Assembly: GCF_021083645.1 (NCBI RefSeq)
Contig: NZ_JAJNRQ010000004.1
Coordinates: 248,001 to 312,000 of the forward strand
Origin: Schaalia sp. lx-260
GTDB lineage: Bacteria > Actinomycetota > Actinomycetes > Actinomycetales > Actinomycetaceae
Direction: 5' to 3'
DNA length: 64,000 nt
The translations under genes and the position numbers were made by a program. Shown here one piece after another: positions 47,706 to 57,990 of the stretch. The notes beneath the pieces are model-generated. The model searched no databases, was not told the DNA's origin, and saw nothing but the letters and a program-made list of their open reading frames with translations. Each line of letters starts with the position of its first letter. The first letter of the stretch is position 1.

Positions 47706-48983
47706 ATGATTGATGTGCGTGCTTTGCGAGAAAACCCTGAACCTGCTCGTGCTTCACAAAGGGCACGAGGCGCTGACGTTGACCTTGTTGATCGCATTAT
47801 TGAAGCGGATGTGGAACGCCGCAGCGCTTTGCAAGAATTTGAGTCTTTGCGTTCCCAACAAAAAGATGTGTCACGTCTGGTGGGTAAAGCGTCACCGGAA
47901 GATCGTCCAGCCGTGTTAGCTCAAGCAAAAGAGCTTGCTGACCAAGTGAAAGCCGCTGAAGCACGTTCCAATGAAGCAGCGTCTGAAGCTGACCGTTTAG
48001 CGCGACTGCTGCCGAATTTGATTGTGGATGGTGTCCCAACAGGCGGCGAGGATGATTATGTTGTTTTGCGTCATGAGGGGCCGAAAGTACGTGATTTTGT
48101 TGCGGAAGGTTTTGAACCAGCAGATCATTTAGCCCTCGGTGAGCGTTTAGGTGCTATTGATGTGAAACGCGGAGCTAAAGTTTCAGGTTCGCGTTTCTAT
48201 TATCTGACAGGTGTGGGCGCTCGCCTTGAATTAGCTTTGATGACAATGGCGATGGATCAGGCGGTAGCTGCGGGTTTTGTCCCAATGATGACACCGACGC
48301 TGGTGACGCCAGCGATTATGGGTGGGACAGGATTCCTGAATGAGCATTCCGATGAAATTTACTATCTGCCGGCAGATGACTTGTATTTGACGGGCACATC
48401 TGAGGTTGCTTTGGCTGGTTACCATGCGGATGAAATTTTAGATTTATCTGCCGGTGCGAAACGCTACCTTGGGTGGTCAACATGCTACCGACGTGAAGCG
48501 GGTTCTGCTGGTAAAGATACGCGGGGTATTATCCGCGTGCATCAATTTAACAAGGTAGAAATGTTCAGCTATTGCCGCCCTGAAGATGCGCAGGAAGAAC
48601 ACCAGCGTTTCCTTCATTGGGAAGAAGAAATGCTAGCGAAAGTTGAATTGCCGTACCGTGTTATTGATACTGCTGCGGGTGATTTAGGTACTTCCGCTGC
48701 ACGTAAATTTGACTGTGAAGCATGGTTACCGACACAGGAACGCTGGATGGAAGTAACTTCTACCTCCAATTGCACAACTTTCCAGTCGCGTCGTCTAGGT
48801 ATTCGTGAACGCCGTGAGGATGGTCAAATGTATCCGGTGGCTACGTTGAATGGTACTTTGGCAACTACTCGTTGGATTGTTGCGATTCTGGAAAATCATC
48901 AGCAGGCTGATGGTTCTGTGCGTATTCCTGAGGCTTTGCGTCCCTACCTTGGTAATGTTGAGGTTTTTGAACCTGTGAACTGA
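47706..48983 (+). CDS. serS: Serine-tRNA ligase
   Basis: 425 residues, class II synthetase. The N-terminal long coiled-coil arm (about 25-105) contacts the tRNA variable arm. The core has motif 1 around [16 protein letters not shown], then [18 protein letters not shown], motif 2 [30 protein letters not shown], the [14 protein letters not shown] segment and motif 3 [17 protein letters not shown]. All expected motifs are intact and the length is standard. Confidence 0.97.
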   Translation: MIDVRALRENPEPARASQRARGADVDLVDRIIEADVERRSALQEFESLRSQQKDVSRLVGKASPEDRPAVLAQAKELADQVKAAEARSNEAASEADRLARLLPNLIVDGVPTGGEDDYVVLRHEGPKVRDFVAEGFEPADHLALGERLGAIDVKRGAKVSGSRFYYLTGVGARLELALMTMAMDQAVAAGFVPMMTPTLVTPAIMGGTGFLNEHSDEIYYLPADDLYLTGTSEVALAGYHADEILDLSAGAKRYLGWSTCYRREAGSAGKDTRGIIRVHQFNKVEMFSYCRPEDAQEEHQRFLHWEEEMLAKVELPYRVIDTAAGDLGTSAARKFDCEAWLPTQERWMEVTSTSNCTTFQSRRLGIRERREDGQMYPVATLNGTLATTRWIVAILENHQQADGSVRIPEALRPYLGNVEVFEPVN

Positions 48984-49173
48984 ACTGAACTGATGTGCTG
49001 TTCCTTTGTGGCCGCGTGAACTGTGATTATGTGGCCATGAGGGTCAGGTACGCTGTTAATAATGTTGTGAGGGTTATTGTTCCGTGAAAATACGTGCGAG
49101 GGTACGGTAAATCGAGGACATGATATGCGTGCAGTTGTGAGTGCCTCATCTGTGTGAAAGAGAGGGATGGTAA

Positions 49174-50106
49174 ATGTTGAAACGAAACCCTTTCTTGACG
49201 CCGCCTCCCTCAGGTGAAAAGCCGCGCCCTTTCCGTGAGGTAGTGGATGATGTTATTGAGAGTTTGCCGCAGGATTTACCAACGGATCCTCAGCAGCTCC
49301 TTATTGGGCTTGATATTGATGGGACGTTACTGACACCTACAGGTGCGACACCTCGTGTGCGTAGTTTGTATCGGGCCGTCATTGAAGCAGGGATTCATAC
49401 GGTTATTGCCTCGGGGCGTACTTTGGGTGCGGTGCGACCTATTGTGTCTCAACTGGGTACGGATACGGGCGTGTCTGTGTGTTCAAATGGTGCGGTTATA
49501 GCCCAGTGGGATCCTCATTGTGAGGGCGGGGTGCGTGTCGTTCAGACGTGCGAGTTTCGTGTGGATGAGGTCTGGGATCGCGTGCTTTCTGTCCTGCCGG
49601 ATGCGATTATTGGCGTGGAAAAAGATGGTGGTTTTTTTATCAGTGATTTTTTCCCAGAGGGGGAGCTGATTGAAGAACACTGGGTGCTTCCCATTGAGCA
49701 GTTACGTCAGAAAAAGACTCCAAATCTGGTAGTGCGTGCTCCGCAGATGTCGATTGAGCAGTTTTCTGCCGCATTGGATGATTCTCAGGTGCGTCAAACT
49801 CATGAAGTTTTTGTTGGCTGGACGTCGTGGGCAAATATCGGGCCTTTGGGGTGCACGAAAGCGCGTGCTTTAGATGATTTAGCGAGGCAGTATGGTGTGC
49901 CTCCGCAGGGAACTATTGCCGTAGGGGATGGGTCGAATGATGTCCCTATGTTAGAGTGGGCGGCTTTAGGCGTGGCAATGGGTGGAGCAGATTCGCAGGT
50001 TCGCTCTCATGCGCAACATGTGACTGCTGCAGTGGAAAATGATGGAGCGGCAGCAGTGATGGCGGCTTTATTGTGGCATTGCGGTGTGCCTTTCCCTTCA
50101 GCTTAA
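49174..50106 (+). CDS. HAD-superfamily hydrolase, Cof subfamily
   Basis: 310 residues, ATG at 49174 with GAGGG upstream. HAD motif I is GLDIDGTLLTPTG (about 44-56), motif II TVIASGRTLGAV, motif III lysine in GCTKARALDDLA, and motif IV AVGDGSNDVPMLEWA. The C2-type cap lies between motifs II and III, as in Cof/YbiV phosphatases acting on sugar phosphates, FMN or PLP. The first 40 residues are a proline-rich extension not needed for the fold. The substrate is undetermined. Confidence 0.9.
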   Translation: MLKRNPFLTPPPSGEKPRPFREVVDDVIESLPQDLPTDPQQLLIGLDIDGTLLTPTGATPRVRSLYRAVIEAGIHTVIASGRTLGAVRPIVSQLGTDTGVSVCSNGAVIAQWDPHCEGGVRVVQTCEFRVDEVWDRVLSVLPDAIIGVEKDGGFFISDFFPEGELIEEHWVLPIEQLRQKKTPNLVVRAPQMSIEQFSAALDDSQVRQTHEVFVGWTSWANIGPLGCTKARALDDLARQYGVPPQGTIAVGDGSNDVPMLEWAALGVAMGGADSQVRSHAQHVTAAVENDGAAAVMAALLWHCGVPFPSA

Positions 50107-50396
50107 AACATTATTCAAAGAAGAATACGTACGATGAGATAGACAATCATTTTTGCTGGGAGCGCATTTGTGCTGCTGTTTGCGGCTCGGTATCTACAGC
50201 CCGTGGGATAGCTCATCTTGGGTTTGCTGTGGGCGTGTTGTGTGCGGATGTTTCATTGTCCACGCTGGTGCGGGCAGTGCTGATGCGAAGCGAATACTGT
50301 AGGAATTTCGTGCGACGCTACCTGATGTGAGGCCAAAAATGATGGTGCTTGGAACCGTGATTCTTAGCGGATATCACGTGCCTGCCCTTGCTTGAA
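50107..50396. other. Intergenic region between convergent genes
   Basis: 290 bp between the HAD hydrolase and the fructosamine kinase. I see no supported gene, RNA or clear terminator hairpin with a T-run. Short plus-strand frames here extend out of the HAD gene in another phase and lack ribosome-binding sites. Confidence 0.5.
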
Positions 50397-51164
50397 TTAT
50401 GTGTAGTACCCCGCAATGCTGAGTGTCTCGCTGACATATGAGCGTCCAAAAAGGGCGCAATGAACCATCAGCATATGGAGTTGGTGGAGGGGTATTCGTT
50501 CACGCCAACCGTCAGCAAGGGGTGAAATTTCGTTATAGGCGGTCCAGATTTTTTCATGATGCGGGCATCCAAAAACAGTGAGTTGAGCGAGGTCTTCTTC
50601 GGCATGGTTGCCTTGAGCAGCGGGGTCAATAAGGATGATTCCACTGTCGGTCCACATGATGTTCCCATTCCATAAATCACCGTGAGTGCGCGCTGCCGCT
50701 GTTTGGACAAGTGCGGGTTGTGGATGGTCAAAATCATCGTTGCGTAGGCGTTCGCACAAACGCATAAGGGTGTGGATTTCTGTGGATGTAAATACGTTGT
50801 CTGTGATGTAGGGCAGGATCCGGTATTCGGCGTAAAACTCTCCCCACGATGTTGGCGCGTGACGTGCTGAAATAATCAGGGGGAGTCGAGCGTGCCCCAT
50901 CCACCCGTTGTCTTGTTCCCATTGAGGAGGTGGACATCCAAAATGAGATGCCCCTGCCGCGTGAGTGCGGGCGAGTGCGCGCCCAAAATTTTCTGCGGCC
51001 TGTGGGTGGGCGGTCACGGTACGCAATGATGGTTCTGTGAGCCAGTCGTGCCCGTGTTCAAGGATCGCAACGATTGTGGCTCCTTGGGCTTCTCGTAGCC
51101 ATTCAAGTCCAGCGCATTCCCAGGCAATATGGCTGGGGTCGCCGCTTTTGTGTCGCACGTTCAC
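50397..51164 (-). CDS. Fructosamine kinase family protein (FN3K)
   Basis: 255 residues of the kinase fold. Seen: the beginning FAGLEWL-type segment (ECAGLEWLREAQGATIVAILEHG), the family marker SHFGCPPPQWEQDNGWMG, the catalytic loop THGDLWNGNIMW with Asp and Asn, and the metal-binding LIDPAAQGNHAEEDLAQL. Members phosphorylate ketosamines (protein-bound or free Amadori products) so that they break down, a repair of glycation damage. The N-terminus appears slightly short compared with 280-290-residue relatives, with the glycine-rich start reduced. Confidence 0.88.
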   Translation of the reverse strand: MNVRHKSGDPSHIAWECAGLEWLREAQGATIVAILEHGHDWLTEPSLRTVTAHPQAAENFGRALARTHAAGASHFGCPPPQWEQDNGWMGHARLPLIISARHAPTSWGEFYAEYRILPYITDNVFTSTEIHTLMRLCERLRNDDFDHPQPALVQTAAARTHGDLWNGNIMWTDSGIILIDPAAQGNHAEEDLAQLTVFGCPHHEKIWTAYNEISPLADGWRERIPLHQLHMLMVHCALFGRSYVSETLSIAGYYT

Positions 51165-51329
51165 CCTTGTACATTAGCGCGAGTATATGACCTTGACCAG
51201 CGTGATTGCAGCAGAGGGCTTTGGAATGTGGAAGCAGATGTGGAACATATGAGCTTTCAGGCGCGTAAGAATGTTATGACCGCGTAAGATCAAACCGATA
51301 ACATGTAACACCCCTGTACAGGAGGCACC

Positions 51330-52925
51330 GTGGCCGATAAAAATGCGTATGAGTGGATCCGTGACGGACAAGCCACACTTGGTATTGAATGTGGGTCTAC
51401 GCGAATAAAGGCAATACTTATCGGACCAGATCATAGTGTTCTTGCCGCAGGTGGACATACGTGGGAAAACACTCTCGTCGATGGTTTGTGGTCGTATTCC
51501 CTCACCGAAGTGCATGAAGGTGTGCAACACGCCTACGCCACGCTGGTCGCTGATGTTAATGAAAAGTACGGGCTCACCCCTACGTGCTACACGTCTATAG
51601 GTATTTCCGCGATGATGCACGGATACCTTGCTTTCGATGCCCAGAAAAAACAGCTCGTACCATTCCGCACATGGCGTAACGTGTCAACGGGACCAGCCGC
51701 CGCCCAGCTCAGTGAGCTTTTCGGCATCAATATACCGATGCGCTGGTCAATTGCTCACCTGCATCAAGCGGTTCTTAATAATGAGGAACACGTCGCGCGT
51801 ATTGCGTCCATCAACACTCTTGCTGGATATGTTCACGAGCTCCTCACAGGCCAGCATGTCCTTGGCATCGGTGATGCTTCAGGAATGTTCCCCATTGATT
51901 CACGCACATACACTTACGACGAACGTTGCCTTGACGCATATGACACGCTCATGGCCGGCGAACCTTACACGTGGAAACTACGTGATCTGCTTCCGCAGGT
52001 CCTTGTTGCCGGGCAGGATGCAGGAAAACTCACGAAATCTGGCGCACTGCTTTTGGATCCTACAGGGCAGTTGCAAGCGGGAATCCAGATGTGTCCGCCA
52101 GAAGGCGACGCGGGGACCGGTATGGTCGCTACCCACGCAGTAGCTCCTCGGACAGGAAATGTATCCGCAGGAACGTCAATTTTTGCGATGATTGTCCTTG
52201 AAAAGGCACTGACTCGCCTTCATATGGAAGTTGATCCGGTGACGACACCTGATGGTTCACCTGTGGCAATGGTTCATTCCAATAACGGTGCTTCTGAGCT
52301 TGACGTGTGGGCGAAAGTATTTGCGCAATTCAGCGAGTATGCGGGTATCCACATGTCAATGGAGGATATTTATACTCTGCTGTACACCCGAGCGTTGAGC
52401 GGTGCTCCCGATGGTGGAGGGCTGCTTGCTTACAATCTGTTATCAGGGGAACCGGTTATTGGTGTTGATGCGGGACGGCCACTCTTGATGCGCCTGCCGG
52501 ATGCAGATTTTTCATTAGCTGATCTTATGCGCACGCAATTAATGACAGTATTTGCTCCTATTCGCATGGGAATGAATATTTTAACAGATGAGGGTGTGGA
52601 GCTTGATAGGCTGCTTGCGCATGGAGGTATTTTCAAAACAGCGGGGGTTGCTCAAAAAATTCTCGCAGATGCTTTACGTACACCTATTGCCGTTGGGGAA
52701 ACTGCCGGCGAAGGTGGCGCGTGGGGGATAGCTGTTCTTGCTCGTTACGCGGCTGTGCGCGCAGAAAACCAGACTTTGCTGGAATACCTCGATAATGATG
52801 TTTTTGTTGATGAGGATGTCACAGTTATTGAGCCGCATGAAGCAGATGCTGACGCATATGAAAGTTACCTTAGTCGTTATATGCGTGGGACAGCTATTAC
52901 GCGCACCGCAGCACAGTATTCTTGA
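51330..52925 (+). CDS. FGGY-family carbohydrate kinase
   Basis: 531 residues, GTG start at 51330 with CAGGAGG about 7 nt upstream. The actin-like FGGY fold is in two halves: the N-terminal ATP-phosphate loop TLGIECGSTRIKAILI, the GDASGMFPID segment, the second phosphate loop GNVSAGTSIFAMIV and the adenosine segment LLAHGGIFKTAGVAQKILADAL with TAGEGGAWGIAVLA. It phosphorylates a sugar or sugar alcohol; the substrate cannot be named. It stands alone, without neighbouring isomerase, epimerase or transporter genes. Confidence 0.87.
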   Translation: MADKNAYEWIRDGQATLGIECGSTRIKAILIGPDHSVLAAGGHTWENTLVDGLWSYSLTEVHEGVQHAYATLVADVNEKYGLTPTCYTSIGISAMMHGYLAFDAQKKQLVPFRTWRNVSTGPAAAQLSELFGINIPMRWSIAHLHQAVLNNEEHVARIASINTLAGYVHELLTGQHVLGIGDASGMFPIDSRTYTYDERCLDAYDTLMAGEPYTWKLRDLLPQVLVAGQDAGKLTKSGALLLDPTGQLQAGIQMCPPEGDAGTGMVATHAVAPRTGNVSAGTSIFAMIVLEKALTRLHMEVDPVTTPDGSPVAMVHSNNGASELDVWAKVFAQFSEYAGIHMSMEDIYTLLYTRALSGAPDGGGLLAYNLLSGEPVIGVDAGRPLLMRLPDADFSLADLMRTQLMTVFAPIRMGMNILTDEGVELDRLLAHGGIFKTAGVAQKILADALRTPIAVGETAGEGGAWGIAVLARYAAVRAENQTLLEYLDNDVFVDEDVTVIEPHEADADAYESYLSRYMRGTAITRTAAQYS

Positions 52926-53159
52926 GGGCGACCTGTCCTTTGCTCTGTGATGCGGCCTGCCATTGTGTCATGCTGACTGCTCCTGAGCAGGTCCGATGAA
53001 CTGAGGTTTATAAGTGCGAGTGGCATAACCAGGTGTGAGTGATAAGTGCAGGAAAGCGGGCTAAGCAGAAGATACTGGCCAGTGTAAGGCAGGTAAATTT
53101 GTGACCCGCTATTCTCACAGATTCCGTATTTTTTACGGCAGGCAGGTACCCTTAAAGCT

Positions 53160-54041
53160 ATGGGTAAAGCCAGTCGACGTAAAAAAGTTATTCCAAGCGC
53201 TCAACGTCCCGCGCCTCGTGCGCCTATTCCTTTCGTGGAACGTCCCTATGAGGGGCTTGCCGTAGAAAAAGAATTGGTTGCTATGCGTGAGATCATTCCG
53301 TGCGCCACTATGACCGCCCGCACCACCTCAGAATACGGCAGTGTCGAATTTGATATTGTGACGCTTCTGCCTGAGGGATTCCCAGCGATGATTCGTGCGG
53401 ATGGTCGAATCCTTATTGGCCTGCAAACGCGAAATAACTCCGGTGATTTGTCGCATGACGCGGGCGCGGCCCTTGTCGCTGCTCTTGCTGCACGTGAACA
53501 AGGCGCAGAAGGAACTGTAGCTGCCGATATTCGTGAACCTGCTCCACGGTTGCAAGAACTGGTTGATAACAGTGGATTTGGTCCGATGGAACTGACCGCA
53601 GATTATGGGTACTGGTTTGATCCGTCAGCGCAGCTTGATGCGGATACTCAGCGTGCTTTGGAACGTAACCGTGAAGAAGTTATTCCCACTGAAGCTGTTC
53701 CTGGGGTGGAGGGAATGTACTGGTGTGCGATGAATCGTCACTTTGTGCGTATCCTGACTGATATTGATGAATCGCGCCTGTTTACTGCGCTTGCACGTTT
53801 GCAATTGGCTGGCCGCACGAGGCTTGGTGAAGGTTCGCGTTTCGTTGGGGCTTTCCGTGCGTGCGGTATCGCTATTCCTGTTTTTGAATTGGGTGATGGC
53901 GTGACTGCGGCAGATATTGCGGCAGATGCGAAAGTTTTTGCTCAGGCTTTGACGGAAACTGTGGAGAATACGGATCCGCTGACTCATGATGAACGACGGG
54001 TACGTCAGGGTCTTATTTCACGGCAGGTCACTATTCGCTGA
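53160..54041 (+). CDS. DUF5926 family protein
   Basis: 293 residues. The N-terminus begins MGKASRRKK followed by a proline-rich stretch to about residue 25, then a globular region with VERPYEGLAVEKELVAMREIIPCATMTAR, typical of an actinobacterial family of unknown function often mislabelled topoisomerase or preprotein translocase SecA-like. No catalytic motif or membrane segment is seen. It ends 23 bp before a strong hairpin. Confidence 0.8.
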   Translation: MGKASRRKKVIPSAQRPAPRAPIPFVERPYEGLAVEKELVAMREIIPCATMTARTTSEYGSVEFDIVTLLPEGFPAMIRADGRILIGLQTRNNSGDLSHDAGAALVAALAAREQGAEGTVAADIREPAPRLQELVDNSGFGPMELTADYGYWFDPSAQLDADTQRALERNREEVIPTEAVPGVEGMYWCAMNRHFVRILTDIDESRLFTALARLQLAGRTRLGEGSRFVGAFRACGIAIPVFELGDGVTAADIAADAKVFAQALTETVENTDPLTHDERRVRQGLISRQVTIR

Positions 54042-54063
54042 TTTGCATAATTGTCAGATGACT

Positions 54064-54092
54064 GTGGGTTCGCTGGTTATCAGCGGACCCAC
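54064..54092 (+). terminator. Hairpin terminator candidate after DUF5926 gene
   Basis: GTGGGTTCGCTG pairs fully (one T-G wobble) with CAGCGGACCCAC around a 5-nt loop, 22 bp after the stop codon. No long T-run follows, as is common for actinobacterial terminators. Confidence 0.55.
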
Positions 54093-54253
54093 ACGTTTAC
54101 ACGTCCGTACCCTTTTGGTCTGTAGGTGATCTTTATTTTCGTGATTCTGTTCAATTTTTGAGATAAATACAATAATGTCTTGTTGCGAGCGCTTCGGGGG
54201 AATAAAGCAAGAAAAGTTGCTTATATGCTACATCCCATCCTAACAAAGCAGTT

Positions 54254-54499
54254 ATGATGAAGAATCGGCTTGTTACTTTACTGTTCACGTTTTTTCTTTC
54301 TGGATGTGCTGCCGTTTAGTTACCGCCCGTCAGTGTTTCTGGGAAAGATATTCCACACCTCACAAGGATTTATGCTGCGGATATGGCAGGGGCTTATCGC
54401 AAATCGTAATCGCCTTTCTTTCGAGCGGTGATTTCTGATGGCAAGGTGAGTGAAACAGATGTGCCGGATTGGCGTGGAAGTTCTAGCATGAGAGTGTGA
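54254..54499 (+). pseudogene. Decayed lipoprotein gene with two in-frame stop codons
   Basis: A single plus-strand frame begins ATG ATG AAG and encodes a lipoprotein signal peptide (KNRLVTLLFTFFLSGC, lipobox LSGC at residues 16-19). It is then interrupted by TAG at 54317 and TAA at 54407, and continues in the same phase to a TGA at 54497. The pieces read as coherent protein: LPPVSVSGKDIPHLTRIYAAD, then SPFFRAVISDGKVSETDVPDW. Both stops could derive from glutamine codons (CAG, CAA) by C-to-T changes. The remaining frame ends at the start of the next gene, so the C-terminus may also be lost. Confidence 0.6.
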
Positions 54500-55395
54500 A
54501 TAGAGCAGGTCAGGCGTACAGAGAAAATGTTGCAGCGCCGCAACGAGTCGCAGCTATTATTCCTGCGCATAATGTGGGACGTGTGATTGCTTCAACTGTT
54601 CGTTCATGCCGAGCTATCCCTGGGGTGGACCTCATTATCGTGATTGACGATGCCTCAACTGATGACACTGTGCGGGCTGCGCGGTATGCAGGTGCAGCAG
54701 TGGTATCACACACAGTGGAACGCGGTCGCGCTTCAGCTATTGAAACAGGCGTAAAAGTTGCAGCTATGCGTGATCACTCTGACTGGCCTGAACGTTTACT
54801 TTTAATACTGTCAGGGGATCTTGGGGAATCTGCTGTCGAAGCAACAATGCTGGTGGAATCTGTCATGTCAGGTATGGCGGATTGTGCGATAGGCACGCCA
54901 CCATTGGGCGGTGATACGCCACCGGAACATTCTGCCGCACACAATATGGCGCGACGAATGATTCGTTATTTAACGGGCTGGGAGTCGCGTTCACCACTTA
55001 AACAAGAACGCTGTTTGACTCGTGAAGCTGTGAATATTGCAATGCCCTTCGAAAAAGGCGCAGGACTCGAATTTGCTTTGGATGTGGATGTGCTGCACGC
55101 GGGACTTTCTATTGTGGAAATGCCTTGCGGTTTTGTTCATCATGAGCCTGATGGGACAGAAAGAGATTCGCGGCGTTCAAAAAACCCGTTAGAAGTAATG
55201 CTGTCCATTATTAAACGCTGTTTGACTCGACGGCCTTTATTTGCAGGAACTCGTGCAGAACTTAGTTGTGAGCAAGCGGTAGGTACGCCCTATCCTCAGC
55301 CAGCCTGCATGCGCGATAAAGAAACTGGCGTATCTGTCGATCATGATTTAGGTGACGCAGAGGATACAAATGCTCCGGGTGCGCAGGCGATATAG
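54496..55395 (+). CDS. Family 2 glycosyltransferase
   Basis: 299 residues, GTG start. The GT-A nucleotide-binding fold has VAAIIPAHNVGRVIASTV and IVIDDASTDDTVRAA. The DxD-type position is taken by LILSGDLGESA, so metal binding is through SGD. The Glu-rich KGAGLEFALDVDVLHAG and the HHEPDGT motif are in the second half. There are no membrane spans. It most resembles actinobacterial polyprenyl or glycerate-linked glucosyltransferases of this family; the acceptor is unknown. The C-terminal 60 residues are polar and variable. Confidence 0.8.
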   Translation: MNRAGQAYRENVAAPQRVAAIIPAHNVGRVIASTVRSCRAIPGVDLIIVIDDASTDDTVRAARYAGAAVVSHTVERGRASAIETGVKVAAMRDHSDWPERLLLILSGDLGESAVEATMLVESVMSGMADCAIGTPPLGGDTPPEHSAAHNMARRMIRYLTGWESRSPLKQERCLTREAVNIAMPFEKGAGLEFALDVDVLHAGLSIVEMPCGFVHHEPDGTERDSRRSKNPLEVMLSIIKRCLTRRPLFAGTRAELSCEQAVGTPYPQPACMRDKETGVSVDHDLGDAEDTNAPGAQAI

Positions 55396-55443
55396 GTGAG
55401 GCGACCCTTCCAGAGCAGTCACGATAACACGAACGATACAGAG

Positions 55444-57900
55444 TCATTGTCGAGGTGATTTTTTTAATCGCAAGCTGTTGAGAACAACAAATACTGAAGA
55501 AAAAGCCATCGCCGCTGAAGCGATCATAGGATTCAACATTCCAGCAACAGCCAAAGGGATCATGGCGACATTGTAAGCAAAAGCCCAGAAAAGATTTGCT
55601 CGGATAATACGCAAAGTATCGCGGGCAATACGCAAGGCTGTAGGTATTCGCCGCACATCCGATGTGACAAGCGTGATGTCAGCAGCGTTATTTGCTACAT
55701 CCGTGCCGGAACCCATCGCTATCCCTAGCCCGCAATGATGCGCCTGAGCAAGGGCGGCCGCGTCATTCACACCATCCCCGACCATCACAACAACATGCCC
55801 ATCTTGTTCAAGCTGCTGCACGATACGTCGTTTATCTTCAGGTAACGCATGAGCGTACACGTCACTAATCCCGACCTGATTAGCAACATAGTGAGCAGCT
55901 CCCTCGTTATCACCTGTAACCAGTAAGGGGCGTAGCCCTAGGTTTTTCAGTTCAACAATCGTGTCATATGCATGAGCTTTGATGGTGTCACGAATAATAA
56001 AAAGCGCCTGAATACTCCCATTACTGAGGTCCTCAGGGAAAAAAAGGGAAGGAGTTTGTGTAAGGTCACTTCTTGCGTGCTCAGCGGAGGTATCAATGTT
56101 TTCGTTTGTGTGCCGCGCCTGCACTTTTCCTTGGTATCCAGCGTTTTCAACGACCTTTTCCAGTTCGGCATCACTGTAGGAGCGGGTCAGAGTAAGGGTT
56201 GCTGATTCTGTGGCAAGGTTGACGAGTGCGTGAACGCCGTCAAGTTTTCCGAGTTTACGTTCGACACGTCGAACACAAGAAGCACAGGTCATTCCGTGAA
56301 TACTCATATCAACGGTGGTATGCGTTGCCCTGCTGATGGTTGTGTTTTCGTCGTGTGTAAGGGGAGCTTCCTGCCTGAGGGTGGGGTTTGCCTGCCCGTC
56401 AATATGGGCAAGGAAAACAGCGGAAGCTCCTGATTCTTGTGCGCGTTGTGCGTGCGCAGCAAGTTCCTCTGGGATTTGTAGGCCACGTTCAGTGAACCAT
56501 GAAGGCTGACCAAGAAATGCCCTTGTGTGAGTGTTGTCGGCGGCAATATGAGTAGCGCATACGCCAAAACCAGGATGGTTACTGAAAGCTGTCAGCGGCG
56601 TGGGGGTGATGTCTTTTTCTTTCGCTGCCGCCACGATAGCGCGTGCGATGGGGTGTTCGGAAAAAGACTCTAAACCAGCAGCTAATGCGAGGACGTTATC
56701 CTCAGAAAGGAGCTTCCCTTCAGGAAGATTGTTTTCCTCAGAAGTGGTCTTTGCCGTATTGAGGTAAATATTTTCTACCGTCATGTGCGCGGTTGTAAGT
56801 GTCCCAGTCTTATCGAGGATGACGGTATCGGCGTGCTGTGTGCGCTCAAGAACTTCAGGATGGCGAATCAAAATACCCATATGTGAGGCTCGTCCAGATC
56901 CAACAAGTAAAGCCATAGGTGTGGCAAGTCCCAAGGCGCACGGGCAGGCGACAACGATGACAGAAACCGCTGTGACAAGCGAAAATGACAGTGAATGGCC
57001 GACAAAGAGGTGGCCGCAGAACGTAAGGGTCGCAATCAGTAGGACCACGGGAACAAAAATACTGGATACGCGATCAGCAAGTCGTTGTGCGGGGGCTTTT
57101 TCTGTTTGAGCTTGAGCTAATATTTTCCCCATGCGTGCAACATCAGTGTCATTACCTACCCGAGTTGCTCGTACAAGGAGGGTCCCCCACGTGTTAATTG
57201 TTGCTCCGGTAACGCTGCTGCCGGGGTGAACATCGACGGGTAATGATTCTCCAGTGAGCATGGAGGCATCAATGGCTGAGAATCCGTCAATAACAATACC
57301 GTCGGCGGCAATTTTTTCGCCGGGCCGTGTCAGGAAGGTATCTGCGACACGCAGTTGAGCTATTGGAATACTTTCTTCAGAGCGTTGCCCGTTGCCGGGA
57401 TCAATGGTGATACGTGTGGCGCTGTGTACTCCCATATCAAGTAGCGACCGCAAAGCATCCCCGGCCTCGTGTTTTGCACGTGATTCCAATGTGCGCCCAA
57501 TGAGGAGGAAACACACAATGGTTGCAGCCGCTTCAATGTATATGTAGTGGGAGTCTGAAGGGGCTGACAGGAAAGAAGCCCACCCCATGTGCATACTGTG
57601 TGCATGCGAGGTGCCAAGGAGCAGTACGGTCCAGCTCCACACGGTTGTAACGATCACTCCAAGCGAAACAAGGGTGTCCATTGTTGTTGATCCATGCCGC
57701 CCTGCTCGCCATGCCGCGCGATGAAAAGGCCAGGCCGCCCATGTCACGATTGGGAGTGACAGGAATGCCACGGCCCACTCGTAATAGTCGAATTGAAAAG
57801 CCGGAATCATTGACAGTGTGACAATGATGAGGGTAAGGGGGATAGTGACCCATAGGCGTGTATGGAGTGAATGGGTTTGCGGCGATGAGGGTGAAGGCAT
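55444..57900 (-). CDS. copA: Copper-translocating P-type ATPase with internally placed HMA domain
   Basis: 818 residues, P1B-type. It starts directly with membrane spans (15-30 onward); the usual N-terminal metal-binding domain is absent. Actuator TGES is at 216-219, the ion-path CPC at 319-321, the phosphorylation site DKTGT at 363-367, the HP motif at 416-417 and GDGVND at 708-713. A complete heavy-metal-associated domain (MSIHGMTCASCVRRVERKL..., GMTCASC at 536-542) sits at about 531-597, between the end of the nucleotide-binding domain and the return of the P-domain (TGDN at 662-665), flanked by Asn/Thr/Ser-rich linkers. It follows copZ and csoR and exports Cu(I). Confidence 0.93.
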   Translation of the reverse strand: MPSPSSPQTHSLHTRLWVTIPLTLIIVTLSMIPAFQFDYYEWAVAFLSLPIVTWAAWPFHRAAWRAGRHGSTTMDTLVSLGVIVTTVWSWTVLLLGTSHAHSMHMGWASFLSAPSDSHYIYIEAAATIVCFLLIGRTLESRAKHEAGDALRSLLDMGVHSATRITIDPGNGQRSEESIPIAQLRVADTFLTRPGEKIAADGIVIDGFSAIDASMLTGESLPVDVHPGSSVTGATINTWGTLLVRATRVGNDTDVARMGKILAQAQTEKAPAQRLADRVSSIFVPVVLLIATLTFCGHLFVGHSLSFSLVTAVSVIVVACPCALGLATPMALLVGSGRASHMGILIRHPEVLERTQHADTVILDKTGTLTTAHMTVENIYLNTAKTTSEENNLPEGKLLSEDNVLALAAGLESFSEHPIARAIVAAAKEKDITPTPLTAFSNHPGFGVCATHIAADNTHTRAFLGQPSWFTERGLQIPEELAAHAQRAQESGASAVFLAHIDGQANPTLRQEAPLTHDENTTISRATHTTVDMSIHGMTCASCVRRVERKLGKLDGVHALVNLATESATLTLTRSYSDAELEKVVENAGYQGKVQARHTNENIDTSAEHARSDLTQTPSLFFPEDLSNGSIQALFIIRDTIKAHAYDTIVELKNLGLRPLLVTGDNEGAAHYVANQVGISDVYAHALPEDKRRIVQQLEQDGHVVVMVGDGVNDAAALAQAHHCGLGIAMGSGTDVANNAADITLVTSDVRRIPTALRIARDTLRIIRANLFWAFAYNVAMIPLAVAGMLNPMIASAAMAFSSVFVVLNSLRLKKSPRQ

Positions 57901-57990
57901 AGGTAAAGACGCGCTTTCGTGGGCCGTGTGCCCTAGATTTACGTACTGTCGGTGGAGGTTCGTGCGAGCCAGTGTCTGCGCGAGAGTTCC

